Below the pieces are notes generated by a model. The model worked only from the letters and a program-made list of their open reading frames with translations. It ran no database searches and was not told the origin of the DNA. This document shows, piece after piece, positions 34,203 through 42,746 of a DNA stretch of 64,000 nt; position 1 is the first letter of the stretch; every line of letters begins with the position of its first letter. This stretch comes from Winogradskyella eximia (GTDB taxonomy: Bacteria > Bacteroidota > Bacteroidia > Flavobacteriales > Flavobacteriaceae): the NCBI RefSeq assembly GCF_003386165.1, contig NZ_QRDV01000001.1, forward strand, positions 676,085 through 740,084. The letters run 5' to 3'. Position numbers and translations under genes: made by a program.

Positions 34203-35543
34203 TTATTTATTTGATTTCAACCATTTTGGTATGAAATATAAAATATTACAACTTAAAATCCCCCAAATATTAACCCAAAGTAGATCTGCATACTTGCCTT
34301 CTGTAAAGATTAAGGCTTCCGGAAACACATTAAAAACCAATGTAAATCCAAATACTAACCCGGTAATAACACTCAAATAGAAACTTATTTTGGGTACTTT
34401 AATGTTCCAAAACAGAAAGATGGGGGTTAAACCAATAACCATGGTTCCTGATATGGTGGTTGCGGATAAAATTTCTGCTTCAAGAAAAACAGGTAGTGTT
34501 CCTAAAATCGCTATGGCAGCCATGGATGCTCTTCCAAAGGTTAAATCGTTAACCATACCTAAATCAATCGCTAATAATTTTGAAAAGGACGAAAACGTAG
34601 AGTCTAATGTTGAAGCGGCTGAGGTAATCATTATAAAATTAATGACTAATAAAATAACCACGCCAAAGGCTTTGCCGACTTCTACGGCTGCTTGACCTTT
34701 AAATCCTTGTGTTTGTGCATAGACGCCAATGACACTAAATAGTATAATACAAATAGCACCTAATAAACTTGCCCATAAAAAGCTTTTTCGGGTGACTTTA
34801 GGTGAACTGATAAAGGCTCTATCGGTTAAAACCGGATCGTGAAACGGATAACTAAAGGATTGGATAATGGCAGCGAAAAACAGATTTAAACCTAACTCAA
34901 AGCTCCAAGTACCTGAGGTAACTACATCAGTAACGCTAAAGGTTTCTATAGAAAAGATATTCCATAAAATTACCATGAGCAGAATACCAAACAATACCAT
35001 TTGAATGACATCAGTAAAAATAGAACTGCTTAAGCCTCCTTTTATCGCATACGCTAGAGTCAAAATGGTGAAAACGATAATGGCCCAATAATAATTGGAA
35101 CTGCCTGTTTCTCCAAAATAACTACCAATAACCATGGTGTTACTCCAAACTTCATTGAATAACCTGATGGCAATCAGAATCGAAAACAAAGCCATGGCTC
35201 CTTTTCCGAATTTGGTGGTCAAAAACTGATGAATACTTTTAAATCCACCAACAACGCGCATTTTGTAAATCAATAAACCAGCGACAGCAAATGATACATA
35301 ATAACCAGCATACGCAACACCACCAACAATACCAAAGTCTAAACCTAAATTAGCAGCGTTGGTAATGCTCTTGGCAAAAATCCAAGAAATGATAAGACTT
35401 CCAGTAAGCACTAAACTATTAGGTGCTTTCTTTTTATGAACCGCCTTAAAAAATTCGTCTGTAGTTTTTGCTAATGGTGATAATAGAAAGAGTAGTAAAC
35501 TCGATACGATTATCAATGTCCATTGCCAGTTAATTATATCCAT
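34203..35543 (-). CDS. Sodium:solute symporter family transporter
   Basis: A 446-residue transporter with about twelve to thirteen transmembrane helices of the SSS (LeuT-like) fold. The N-terminal TTDEFF region, the TM-rich AYAIKGGLSSSIFTDVIQM helix and ASTLDSTFSSFSKLLAIDL (typical of the SSS helix 8 sodium site) place it firmly. The substrate is unknown; SSS members import sugars, nucleosides, amino acids and carboxylates. It lies 6 bp from the SusD gene and 1 bp from the metallophosphoesterase gene, so it is probably the inner-membrane partner of the SusCD importer. Confidence 0.85.
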   Translation of the reverse strand: MDIINWQWTLIIVSSLLLFLLSPLAKTTDEFFKAVHKKKAPNSLVLTGSLIISWIFAKSITNAANLGLDFGIVGGVAYAGYYVSFAVAGLLIYKMRVVGGFKSIHQFLTTKFGKGAMALFSILIAIRLFNEVWSNTMVIGSYFGETGSSNYYWAIIVFTILTLAYAIKGGLSSSIFTDVIQMVLFGILLMVILWNIFSIETFSVTDVVTSGTWSFELGLNLFFAAIIQSFSYPFHDPVLTDRAFISSPKVTRKSFLWASLLGAICIILFSVIGVYAQTQGFKGQAAVEVGKAFGVVILLVINFIMITSAASTLDSTFSSFSKLLAIDLGMVNDLTFGRASMAAIAILGTLPVFLEAEILSATTISGTMVIGLTPIFLFWNIKVPKISFYLSVITGLVFGFTLVFNVFPEALIFTEGKYADLLWVNIWGILSCNILYFIPKWLKSNK

Positions 35544-35549
35544 CTCTGT

Positions 35550-36992
35550 TTATTCGTTCCACCAAACCGGTACGTTTATACTATTGCTGTCCGTTGCGGT
35601 TGCAGCAACACTGTAATTTTCAAAATTTAAAGCTGCTTCTTCGGCAGGATAAGGCATTCTAATCGGAATTAAATCATTGTTTAAACTTGCCGAAATGGTT
35701 TGCAGTTCGGGGAAACCTGTTCTTCGGTATTCTATCCAACCTTCATAACCATTAATGACATTAGCAATCCATTTCTGCGTTAAGATTTGTTCCATCGGAT
35801 TTGCACCAATTGAATCATAAGCTGCAGGACCAGAGAGGTAATCTACAGGTAATGCTGTGTTCCAATATTCGAAAGCTAAAGTGACTCCAGAATTATAAAG
35901 GGTTTGTGCATCTGCGTTGATAATGCCTTTGGCAGCCGCTTCTGCTAAGGCAAAATGAACTTCCCAAGCGGTAATAAAATTAGCGTCTAAAGTTGAGGTG
36001 TCTTCTCTAAAAGTAGTGCTTGCTAAAGAATAATCAGACAAAGCAATAGACGTAGAGGACGCATCAATGCCGTTTAATAAACCATTAAATTCATTGGCAG
36101 TTGAATTAGAAAATGGTCGGAATAAACTTGAAAGTCGTGTATCATTTAAACCCACTAAAATCGTTTCCATTGTTTCGGATAAGACAAAATTGTTGAAATC
36201 ACCAATGCGTAATTGGGCTAACCTAAAACTGTTTGGGTCTGTATTTGTAAAATTAAAAATGGCATTCTCACTGTTGGAAGTGATATAGTTGCCTTCATCA
36301 AAAAGGGATTGTAAATCATTAGAAACATCAATTTTATCAGAAATACGCACCAAATGTTTAATTTTTAAGGCATTCGCGAATTTTATCCAAGCGTCTAAAT
36401 TACCATTAAATAAAATATCGCCTTCTAGCGGAATGGCATTAGCATACGCTTCAATGGCAGCAATACCTTTATCTAAGTTATCTAAAATGCCGTTTTCGTT
36501 GAGGTAAATCTCTTCTTGCAAATCATATGCTGGTGTTACTGTGCCGTTAACGCCATTAAAAGCTTCAAAATAAGGAACGTCTCCAAATAAATCGGTTAAT
36601 CCAGCCGCCATATACGCTTTTAAAATTAATGCAGGACCTTCGTAAACGGCAAAGGTTTCTGTGGTTCTGGCTTGGTTGAGAATAATTTCGTTATCTCTTA
36701 AATTGGTATAAAAAATAGGCCAAGGATTGCCACCTAATTGTGGTGATTTTAGCGCATGTCTATCAAATAAATTAAAATCTAAAGCGGTTCTGTGTTGCGC
36801 TAATAAATCGCCCGCAACAAAACCTTCGTAGCTCATATTTTCGCCAAAATCATAAATAACTTGTCGCAGTAATAAACTAGGCTGAACAGAACTTGGTGCA
36901 TTTGGATTGGTATTAATGTCTTCAAAATCTTTGGTACAGCTTGTGGTAAAAATCAAGCTTAAAACCGAGACGATATATATAATTTTTTTCAT
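35550..36992 (-). CDS. SusD/RagB-like outer-membrane lipoprotein
   Basis: A 480-residue surface lipoprotein. I chose ATG 36992 (MKKIIYIVSVL), since the longer frame to 37121 has no signal sequence before it and overlaps SusC. Lipobox FTTSC is at residues 15-19. The rest shows SusD-like helical TPR character: PSSVQPSLLLRQVIYDFGEN near the start and WIEYRRTGFPEL near the end, resembling the SusD-like_2 family. It acts as a ligand-capturing lid for the SusC channel encoded 82 bp upstream. The substrate cannot be deduced. Confidence 0.87.
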   Translation of the reverse strand: MKKIIYIVSVLSLIFTTSCTKDFEDINTNPNAPSSVQPSLLLRQVIYDFGENMSYEGFVAGDLLAQHRTALDFNLFDRHALKSPQLGGNPWPIFYTNLRDNEIILNQARTTETFAVYEGPALILKAYMAAGLTDLFGDVPYFEAFNGVNGTVTPAYDLQEEIYLNENGILDNLDKGIAAIEAYANAIPLEGDILFNGNLDAWIKFANALKIKHLVRISDKIDVSNDLQSLFDEGNYITSNSENAIFNFTNTDPNSFRLAQLRIGDFNNFVLSETMETILVGLNDTRLSSLFRPFSNSTANEFNGLLNGIDASSTSIALSDYSLASTTFREDTSTLDANFITAWEVHFALAEAAAKGIINADAQTLYNSGVTLAFEYWNTALPVDYLSGPAAYDSIGANPMEQILTQKWIANVINGYEGWIEYRRTGFPELQTISASLNNDLIPIRMPYPAEEAALNFENYSVAATATDSNSINVPVWWNE

Positions 36993-37074
36993 TGAAAATT
37001 TTATTTTCATTCCCTTAAAAAAGGGAAGTTTATTATTTTGTTCACTATTCTTGATATTCTCATTGTTGTGAGAA

Positions 37075-40000
37075 CTAGAAATTAAATCCGGCTTTAAAAC
37101 CAATACTTCGTGTGGTCGCATAACTCATATCTTCTACACCACTTACAAAACCATTCCCTTGAACCGCTAATTGTTCTGGGTCAAAATGCGGATTCTCAGT
37201 AATGGCAAATAGATTATTTCCAACTAACGAAAGGCTTAAATCAGCACCTTCTTTCAATCCTAAAAAGCCATCTTTTATATTGAACGTATAGCCAACGGAA
37301 AACTGACGTAGCTTTAAAAAGGAAGCGTCGTAAACGTTGTTTTCTTCGTGATTTCTATCGTAAAACTGTCGGTAATAACTTTCTGCCGAAACCGCTACGG
37401 TATTTGCCTGTCCTGTATTTACATTAACACCTTGCGCTACAATTCCAGCATCTGGCCTATAGCTGGTTTCGGCTAATTGACCACCAACATTTCCTAAAGC
37501 GCGTGTTCTAGAAACGACTTCGCCTCCTTGTCTCCAATCGAATAAAAAACTCATACTCCAATTTTTATAATTGAAATTGTTACTCCAGCCTAAAGTGAAA
37601 TCAGGATTGTAATTTCCTAATTTTTTTAAATCATTATCTGCGATAAATCGACCTTCATCATCAATTAAAAATTCGCCATTGTCGTTTTTTTCATAACCTG
37701 TTCCATAGAAATCACCAACACGTCCTCCTTCTTCCACTTGAAACCAAACGGTTTGGTTGGCGCTATCATAAATTCTGCTGTAGGCTAGTGTTAATCTGCC
37801 ATCGGCTTGCGGTAAATCTTTAATTACAGAACGATTCGTTGCGAAGTTAAAAGTGCTATTCCAATTAAAATGATCGGTTTGAATAGGTGTGATCCCTAAA
37901 ATAATTTCCACACCTTGCGTATTTACGTTTCCACCATTAACCACTTGCTGATTGTAGCCCGAAGAAATAGCCACAGGTAAAGAAATAATTTGGTCTTCGG
38001 TATTGGCATTGTAATAGGTAACGTCTAATCGCAATTTATTTTCAAAAAAGCGTAGGTCTGTACCAAATTCATAAGAGGTGGTGCGTTCTGGTTTTAAGTT
38101 GGCATTTGGGATAAAATTTTGATCGCTAAATGTGGGTTGACTATTATAAGGGGTTTGCGATACAAAAGCACCTGAAGTTTGGTAAGCGCTAGTATCATTT
38201 CCAACTTGTGCCACACTTGCTCTAAGTTTTACAAACGAAAATACGTCTGGCAATTCCGTAATATTAGATAAAATAAAACTCGATGACACAGAAGGGTAGA
38301 AGAACGAAGTGCCATCCACGGAAAAAGGTGTAGCTAAAGCACTAGACCAATCATTTCTTCCCGTAATATCTAAGAATAGATAATCTTTATAACCCAGTTT
38401 TGCAATACCATAAAATGAATTAATTCGCTTTTCACTTTCAAACTGAAAAACTTCAATTGGTGATGCTGCATTGTTTAAATTGTAAATTCCGGGTTGTGCT
38501 AAATTAACCGTTTGCGATTGTTTAGTTGATGCGGTTTGGTTCAGTCTGTTTCCACCTAAAAAGACATCAAGTGAAAAGTGGTTAAACTGATTTTTATAGT
38601 TGATCAAAAAATCGGTATTCACTTCTCTAAACATTACATCATGCTCAGCATAAGCACCATTACTGAAACGATTACTACTGTATGCTCTACGTAATTGTCG
38701 AGTCTCTGTGCTATAATCCATTCCTGTTCTTAAGGATATGCTTAAGTTTTTAGTCAGTTCTTGTGTAATGGATAGATTTCCAAAAATACGATCGCGATTA
38801 AAGGAATTGGTGTTCTCATTTAAGATGAAATACGGATTGTCAAAAAACGTGTAGTTAAAAGAATATTGTTGAGTGCCTTCTAAACCAGGTTGCCAATAAT
38901 TTTTAAGATTTTCAATATTTAAAGAACGTGGTCCCCAAGCTACTAAAGAGTAATTAGCATTTTCACTTCCATAACCATTAGACGGTCTATTGTCACTACT
39001 AGAATTTATGTAGCTAAAAGATGAATTGATTTCGGTATTGTCACTTGGTTGAAAGTTTAATTTAGCAGCAATGGTTTGGCGGTCTAAATTCACGCCAGGA
39101 ATGATCGATTCACTTCTCAAGTCGGTGAATGATAATCTGTAGTTACCCGAATCAAATCCATTGGACACTGAAATATTATTAATGGTTGTAACACCAGTTT
39201 CATAAAAATCCTTCAAGTTATCTGGATTAGAAACAAAAGGTGTTGCTGTGATATCTAAACCATCATAAAGCGCAGTATCTCCACCTCTAACAAAAGTGCC
39301 ATTTGGTAATTGCACAGGACTATCAAATTGCGGAATTAACAAACCAGTGTCTAATCTTGGTCCCCAAGAATAGGTGATATTATCATTGATGCCGCCTCCA
39401 AGTCCATCACTATATTCAAACTGACCAGAATTACCTTGACCATAAGAATTTTGAAAATCAGGTAATCTAAAAGCAGTGTCTACAAAAAGAGAGGAATTAA
39501 AACTGATGCCTAAACCTCTTTTGTTTTTGCCGTTTTTGGTTTCAATAACGATAACACCATTGGATGCTCTTGTGCCATATAATGCTGCGGCACTTGGACC
39601 TTTTAAAACAGTAACAGAGCCAATATCATCAGGATTGACTTCCATGGCGCCATTACCAAAATCAATTTCTTGAAATCCGGCTGCAGCTTCATTGGTGAAA
39701 TTAAAAACCGTTTCATTATTTATAGGGACACCATCAACTACAAATAAAGGATTGTTGTTAGAAAAGGACGCTTCGCCTCTAATGGTAATTTTGGAAGAAG
39801 AACCAAGACCTGTGGCGCCTTGCGTTACGGTAACTCCGGCTAATTTACCTTGTAGGTTGTCTAGGAAGTTCACCGTTTTTACTTCCGTTAATTTTTTAGC
39901 AGAAATGGCTTGAACTGCGTAACCCAATTCTTTGGTGTCCCGTTCTAAACCTAAGGCAGTAATGACCACTTCGTCTAAAGCTGCGGAATCTTCTTCAAGT

Positions 40001-40269
40001 GCAATATTGATTATAGTTGTATTACCAACACTAATGGTTTGGGTTTTAAAACCTAAAAAGGAAAAAGTAAGTTGTTCGGTACTTGAGTTGACGACAATGC
40101 TATATGTGCCTTGCTCGTCTGTTGTTGTTCCATTGCCATTGTTAGATGAGATGTTTACAAACGGTAAAGGTGTGTTTGAAATGGCATCGGTGACGGTTCC
40201 AGTAATTGTAATTTGCGCATTGCCCAATAGACATAAGCATAGCAGTAAGCATGAGTAAATGTACTTCAT
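37075..40269 (-). CDS. SusC/RagA TonB-linked outer membrane transporter
   Basis: A 1064-residue TonB-dependent transporter. After a signal peptide ending near GNAQ, residues 20-95 are a CarboxypepD_reg-like domain (ITGTVTDAISNTPLPFVNI), followed by the TonB box/plug entry EVVITALGLERDTKEL, the plug domain (about 120-230, with VDGVPINN) and a 22-strand barrel ending in GFKAGFNF. It energises uptake of a ligand presented by the SusD protein. This pair is placed between the ArsS-type genes and the phosphorylase, which is not the usual glycan-PUL setting, and no glycoside hydrolase lies next to it. Confidence 0.92.
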   Translation of the reverse strand: MKYIYSCLLLCLCLLGNAQITITGTVTDAISNTPLPFVNISSNNGNGTTTDEQGTYSIVVNSSTEQLTFSFLGFKTQTISVGNTTIINIALEEDSAALDEVVITALGLERDTKELGYAVQAISAKKLTEVKTVNFLDNLQGKLAGVTVTQGATGLGSSSKITIRGEASFSNNNPLFVVDGVPINNETVFNFTNEAAAGFQEIDFGNGAMEVNPDDIGSVTVLKGPSAAALYGTRASNGVIVIETKNGKNKRGLGISFNSSLFVDTAFRLPDFQNSYGQGNSGQFEYSDGLGGGINDNITYSWGPRLDTGLLIPQFDSPVQLPNGTFVRGGDTALYDGLDITATPFVSNPDNLKDFYETGVTTINNISVSNGFDSGNYRLSFTDLRSESIIPGVNLDRQTIAAKLNFQPSDNTEINSSFSYINSSSDNRPSNGYGSENANYSLVAWGPRSLNIENLKNYWQPGLEGTQQYSFNYTFFDNPYFILNENTNSFNRDRIFGNLSITQELTKNLSISLRTGMDYSTETRQLRRAYSSNRFSNGAYAEHDVMFREVNTDFLINYKNQFNHFSLDVFLGGNRLNQTASTKQSQTVNLAQPGIYNLNNAASPIEVFQFESEKRINSFYGIAKLGYKDYLFLDITGRNDWSSALATPFSVDGTSFFYPSVSSSFILSNITELPDVFSFVKLRASVAQVGNDTSAYQTSGAFVSQTPYNSQPTFSDQNFIPNANLKPERTTSYEFGTDLRFFENKLRLDVTYYNANTEDQIISLPVAISSGYNQQVVNGGNVNTQGVEIILGITPIQTDHFNWNSTFNFATNRSVIKDLPQADGRLTLAYSRIYDSANQTVWFQVEEGGRVGDFYGTGYEKNDNGEFLIDDEGRFIADNDLKKLGNYNPDFTLGWSNNFNYKNWSMSFLFDWRQGGEVVSRTRALGNVGGQLAETSYRPDAGIVAQGVNVNTGQANTVAVSAESYYRQFYDRNHEENNVYDASFLKLRQFSVGYTFNIKDGFLGLKEGADLSLSLVGNNLFAITENPHFDPEQLAVQGNGFVSGVEDMSYATTRSIGFKAGFNF

Positions 40270-40358
40270 ATCACGACCACAAAACGTGGCAATTTTTTAA
40301 GATGTGAGAATCGTTAGTTGTAAAAATTCTTGGACTTTAATAGCTTTAAAATCCCTCT

Positions 40359-41039
40359 TTATAGATGAAGTGATATTGGTGAGCCTTTGTTGTATGGTGA
40401 TTTAAAGACTGTAGCATATTGAAAAACGGAAGCAGACGTTACAATGGTCTTAATTGTTCTTCGAAGTATTAATAGCAATCGTTTTATCTTAAAATCTAAA
40501 GTTTTAAAACTTTCTAAAACGGAGTCGATATCGGAAATATCATCAATATCTGTGAGTATTTCTAAATAAGAAACACTTTCGTTTTGATGTTGTAATTCGG
40601 TATTTAAACGCTGTCTTAATTTAGCGGTTTGCCAAGGTAAATTCTGAAAACTAGTTTTATTAAAATGTGTTTTTTTGAAACCCATCAAATAAAAACCTCC
40701 ATCGGTTGAAGGTCCTAAAACATAGTCTGAAGTTGCTAAGTTTTGAGTTGCTTTTAGAATATGATTGGCTCTAAGATGAGGTATGTCGTTTCCGAGAGAA
40801 ATAACATGTTCAAAGCCTTTATTAAAAACGGCTTCAATGGCATTAGTAAAGCGCTCGCCAAATGAACTACCTATTTGCTCTTTTTCGGAAAAATGAAAAT
40901 AAGGTAAATTCGTTTTCTTAACCGTTTTTACAGTATCAGAATCAAGCAAATTAAAGAAGTCAGAAGAAGAAATTGATTTTGAAGTCAATTCTTTTTCTGC
41001 AGAATTTGCAAAGATTAATATGGCGGTTTTGTTCTTCAT
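40359..41039 (-). CDS. Divergent DUF2064/TIGR04282-like transferase
   Basis: A 226-residue protein related to the transferase at 32203: it keeps SSFGERF (GADLGERM in the other), GPSTDGGFYLMG and LTDIDDISDID, but has lost the KTRL nucleotide-binding lysine/arginine stretch at the N-terminus and reads GNDIPHL where the family has SDLPD. The C-terminal 50 residues are basic and unlike the family. It may be a degraded paralogue, a non-catalytic partner or a specialised form. It lies 69 bp after ArsS, and a long palindrome fills that gap. Confidence 0.7.
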   Translation of the reverse strand: MKNKTAILIFANSAEKELTSKSISSSDFFNLLDSDTVKTVKKTNLPYFHFSEKEQIGSSFGERFTNAIEAVFNKGFEHVISLGNDIPHLRANHILKATQNLATSDYVLGPSTDGGFYLMGFKKTHFNKTSFQNLPWQTAKLRQRLNTELQHQNESVSYLEILTDIDDISDIDSVLESFKTLDFKIKRLLLILRRTIKTIVTSASVFQYATVFKSPYNKGSPISLHL

Positions 41040-41044
41040 TATGT

Positions 41045-41105
41045 ATTCCTGCGAAGGCAGAAACCTTAATTGGTTTAAATCTGAGATTCCTGCCTTCGCA
41101 GGAAT
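41045..41105. repeat. Long palindrome between ArsS and the DUF2064 gene
   Basis: Arms ATTCCTGCGAAGGCAG (41045-41060) and CTGCCTTCGCAGGAAT (41090-41105) are perfectly complementary over 16 bp with a 29-nt loop. A related partial copy is seen near 31285-31304. Its position 4 bp past the ArsS stop is also fitting for an attenuator or RNA processing hairpin. Confidence 0.7.
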
Positions 41106-41109
41106 TTTG

Positions 41110-42165
41110 TTATGCTACAACACCCTGACAGCTACTTCCTGCGCCAGCAGTACAACCATAACAATGCTGCGAAATCACAATGTTTCGTCCTTCTAATAAT
41201 TCTTCGTTAAATTCTGAAATATGTCTCGACTTACTATTTACGGGTAATTCTAGCATCTGATTAAAATCACAATCAAATAAATAACCATCCCAACTAATCG
41301 ATAAGGTATTGGTACACATCACATTTTCTACAGCAGCCGGATTATAAGCTTCTACTAAAGAATACATATAATCTTCGTAGTTTTCTGAAGCGATTAAATA
41401 ATCTAAGAATCGTGCGATAGGTAAATTTGTAATGGCAAATAGATTATGAAATTCAATTCCGAAATCGTCCATCAATGCCTTTTTGAAATCCTTTTCCATC
41501 GCAACTTGATCACCTGGTAAAAAGGCTCCAGATGGATTGTAAACCAAGTCTAATCTTAGGTCACTTCCTGGCATTCCGTAACCAACAGCATTTAATTCTT
41601 GTAAGGCTTTAATAGATTTATCAAAAACACCATCTCCACGTTGTTTATCCGTTTTTCCACGCGTCCAGTGTGGCATAGAACTTACCACGTGTACATTGTG
41701 CTTTTTAAAGAATTCTGGTAAATCGTAATATTTTTTATTGGCTCTAATAATAGTTAAATTAGAACGAACTATAAAATCTGTAATACCAACCTTTGAAGCT
41801 TCTTCTACAAACCATCTAAAATCAGGATTCATTTCTGGTGCTCCACCAGTTAAATCTAGTGTGTGTGCTCCAGAATTTTTAATCACCTCAAGACATTGTC
41901 TCATGGTGTCTCTCGTCATAATTTCTTTTCTGTCCGGACCAGCATCTACGTGGCAATGATCACAAACTTGGTTACACATGTAACCAACATTAATCTGTAG
42001 AATTTCTAGTTTTTTTGCTTTTATAGGAAATTGACTCGTTTCTGAAATCTTATCTTTAAAGGTTGGTAATTTACCACTTTTAAAGATGCCATTAGAAAGT
42101 ATTTCTAATTGTTTATTGCTTTGTGCTAAGTTATTTCCGAGTTTCTTTAGGGACTTTGTTGCCAT
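41110..42165 (-). CDS. arsS: Arsenosugar biosynthesis radical SAM protein ArsS
   Basis: A 351-residue radical SAM enzyme with the cluster motif C64-x3-C68-x2-C71 in MCNQVCDHCH, GGAPEMN for SAM binding, and a C-terminal Cys-rich DUF3641-like domain with CTNTLSISWDG, FDCDFNQ and the closing HCYGCTAGAGSSCQG. ArsS joins the dimethylarsenic group to the 5'-deoxyadenosyl part of SAM, giving dimethylarsinoyl-adenosine. Many relatives carry selenocysteine in the tail; this one has only Cys and no in-frame TGA. The CMD peroxidase-like gene lies 69 bp upstream and two transferases lie downstream. No ArsM gene was found nearby. Confidence 0.88.
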   Translation of the reverse strand: MATKSLKKLGNNLAQSNKQLEILSNGIFKSGKLPTFKDKISETSQFPIKAKKLEILQINVGYMCNQVCDHCHVDAGPDRKEIMTRDTMRQCLEVIKNSGAHTLDLTGGAPEMNPDFRWFVEEASKVGITDFIVRSNLTIIRANKKYYDLPEFFKKHNVHVVSSMPHWTRGKTDKQRGDGVFDKSIKALQELNAVGYGMPGSDLRLDLVYNPSGAFLPGDQVAMEKDFKKALMDDFGIEFHNLFAITNLPIARFLDYLIASENYEDYMYSLVEAYNPAAVENVMCTNTLSISWDGYLFDCDFNQMLELPVNSKSRHISEFNEELLEGRNIVISQHCYGCTAGAGSSCQGVVA

Positions 42166-42187
42166 ATATTATTTTAAAGTTGTCTTT

Positions 42188-42227
42188 TCGAGCGCAGTTG
42201 AGAGGTTTAGGTCTCAATTGTACTCGA
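42188..42227. repeat. Imperfect palindrome between CMD gene and arsS
   Basis: TCGAGCGCAGTTGAGA (42188-42203) pairs with TCTCAATTGTACTCGA (42212-42227) with three mismatches in 16. It matches the element at 29227-29242, where it is inside a coding region. It falls 7 bp after the stop of the CMD gene. Confidence 0.6.
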
Positions 42228-42234
42228 CCAGACA

Positions 42235-42570
42235 TTATCCATCAAGTTTATTAACCTTATTCATCATTTGTACACCATGCACTAAAGTGGCACCGCTTTT
42301 TATCGCTGCTCCAACATGTATAGCTTCCATCATTTGCTCTTTGGTAATGCCACGTTGCAAGGTGTCTTTTGTATAAGCATCTATACAATACGGACACTGT
42401 TCCGTGTGCGCTACAGCTAAAGCTATGAGTGATTTTTCACGCGCTGTTAAAGCGCCTTCTTCAAATACTTTTCCGTAATAGTCAAAGAATTTAGTTCCTA
42501 ATTCTTCACTCCATTCGGTAATTTTTCCAAACTTGCGTAAATCCGCAGCATCGTAATATGGTTTCGACAT
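42235..42570 (-). CDS. Carboxymuconolactone decarboxylase-like peroxidase (arsenosugar-associated)
   Basis: A 111-residue AhpD-like protein of the carboxymuconolactone decarboxylase fold with the redox pair in EQCPYCIDAYTK. It keeps the His of the catalytic relay (VAHTEQCPYC). This short form accompanies ArsS and is called arsenosugar biosynthesis-associated peroxidase-like protein. It could protect the radical SAM enzyme or reduce an arsenic intermediate; neither is shown. It is the first gene of the arsenosugar run, divergent from XdhC. Confidence 0.82.
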   Translation of the reverse strand: MSKPYYDAADLRKFGKITEWSEELGTKFFDYYGKVFEEGALTAREKSLIALAVAHTEQCPYCIDAYTKDTLQRGITKEQMMEAIHVGAAIKSGATLVHGVQMMNKVNKLDG

Positions 42571-42746
42571 AAAATTATTTTTTGATTTAGAAAAATCAAT
42601 ATAACGATTAAGTCGAAGTTAAATCTTAAAGATTACAGAAAATTTTAAAAGATTGATTTCTATTAAAAGGTTTGGCGCTAGTTTTAAAAATAGAAGAGCA
42701 TTTCAATCAAAAAACCTTACTTTTAAATTCTCTTTTTTTATTAGAA

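Noticed and set aside
36993-37121. N-terminal extension of the SusD-like protein
   Set aside because: It would hide the signal peptide and lipobox and overlap the SusC gene.
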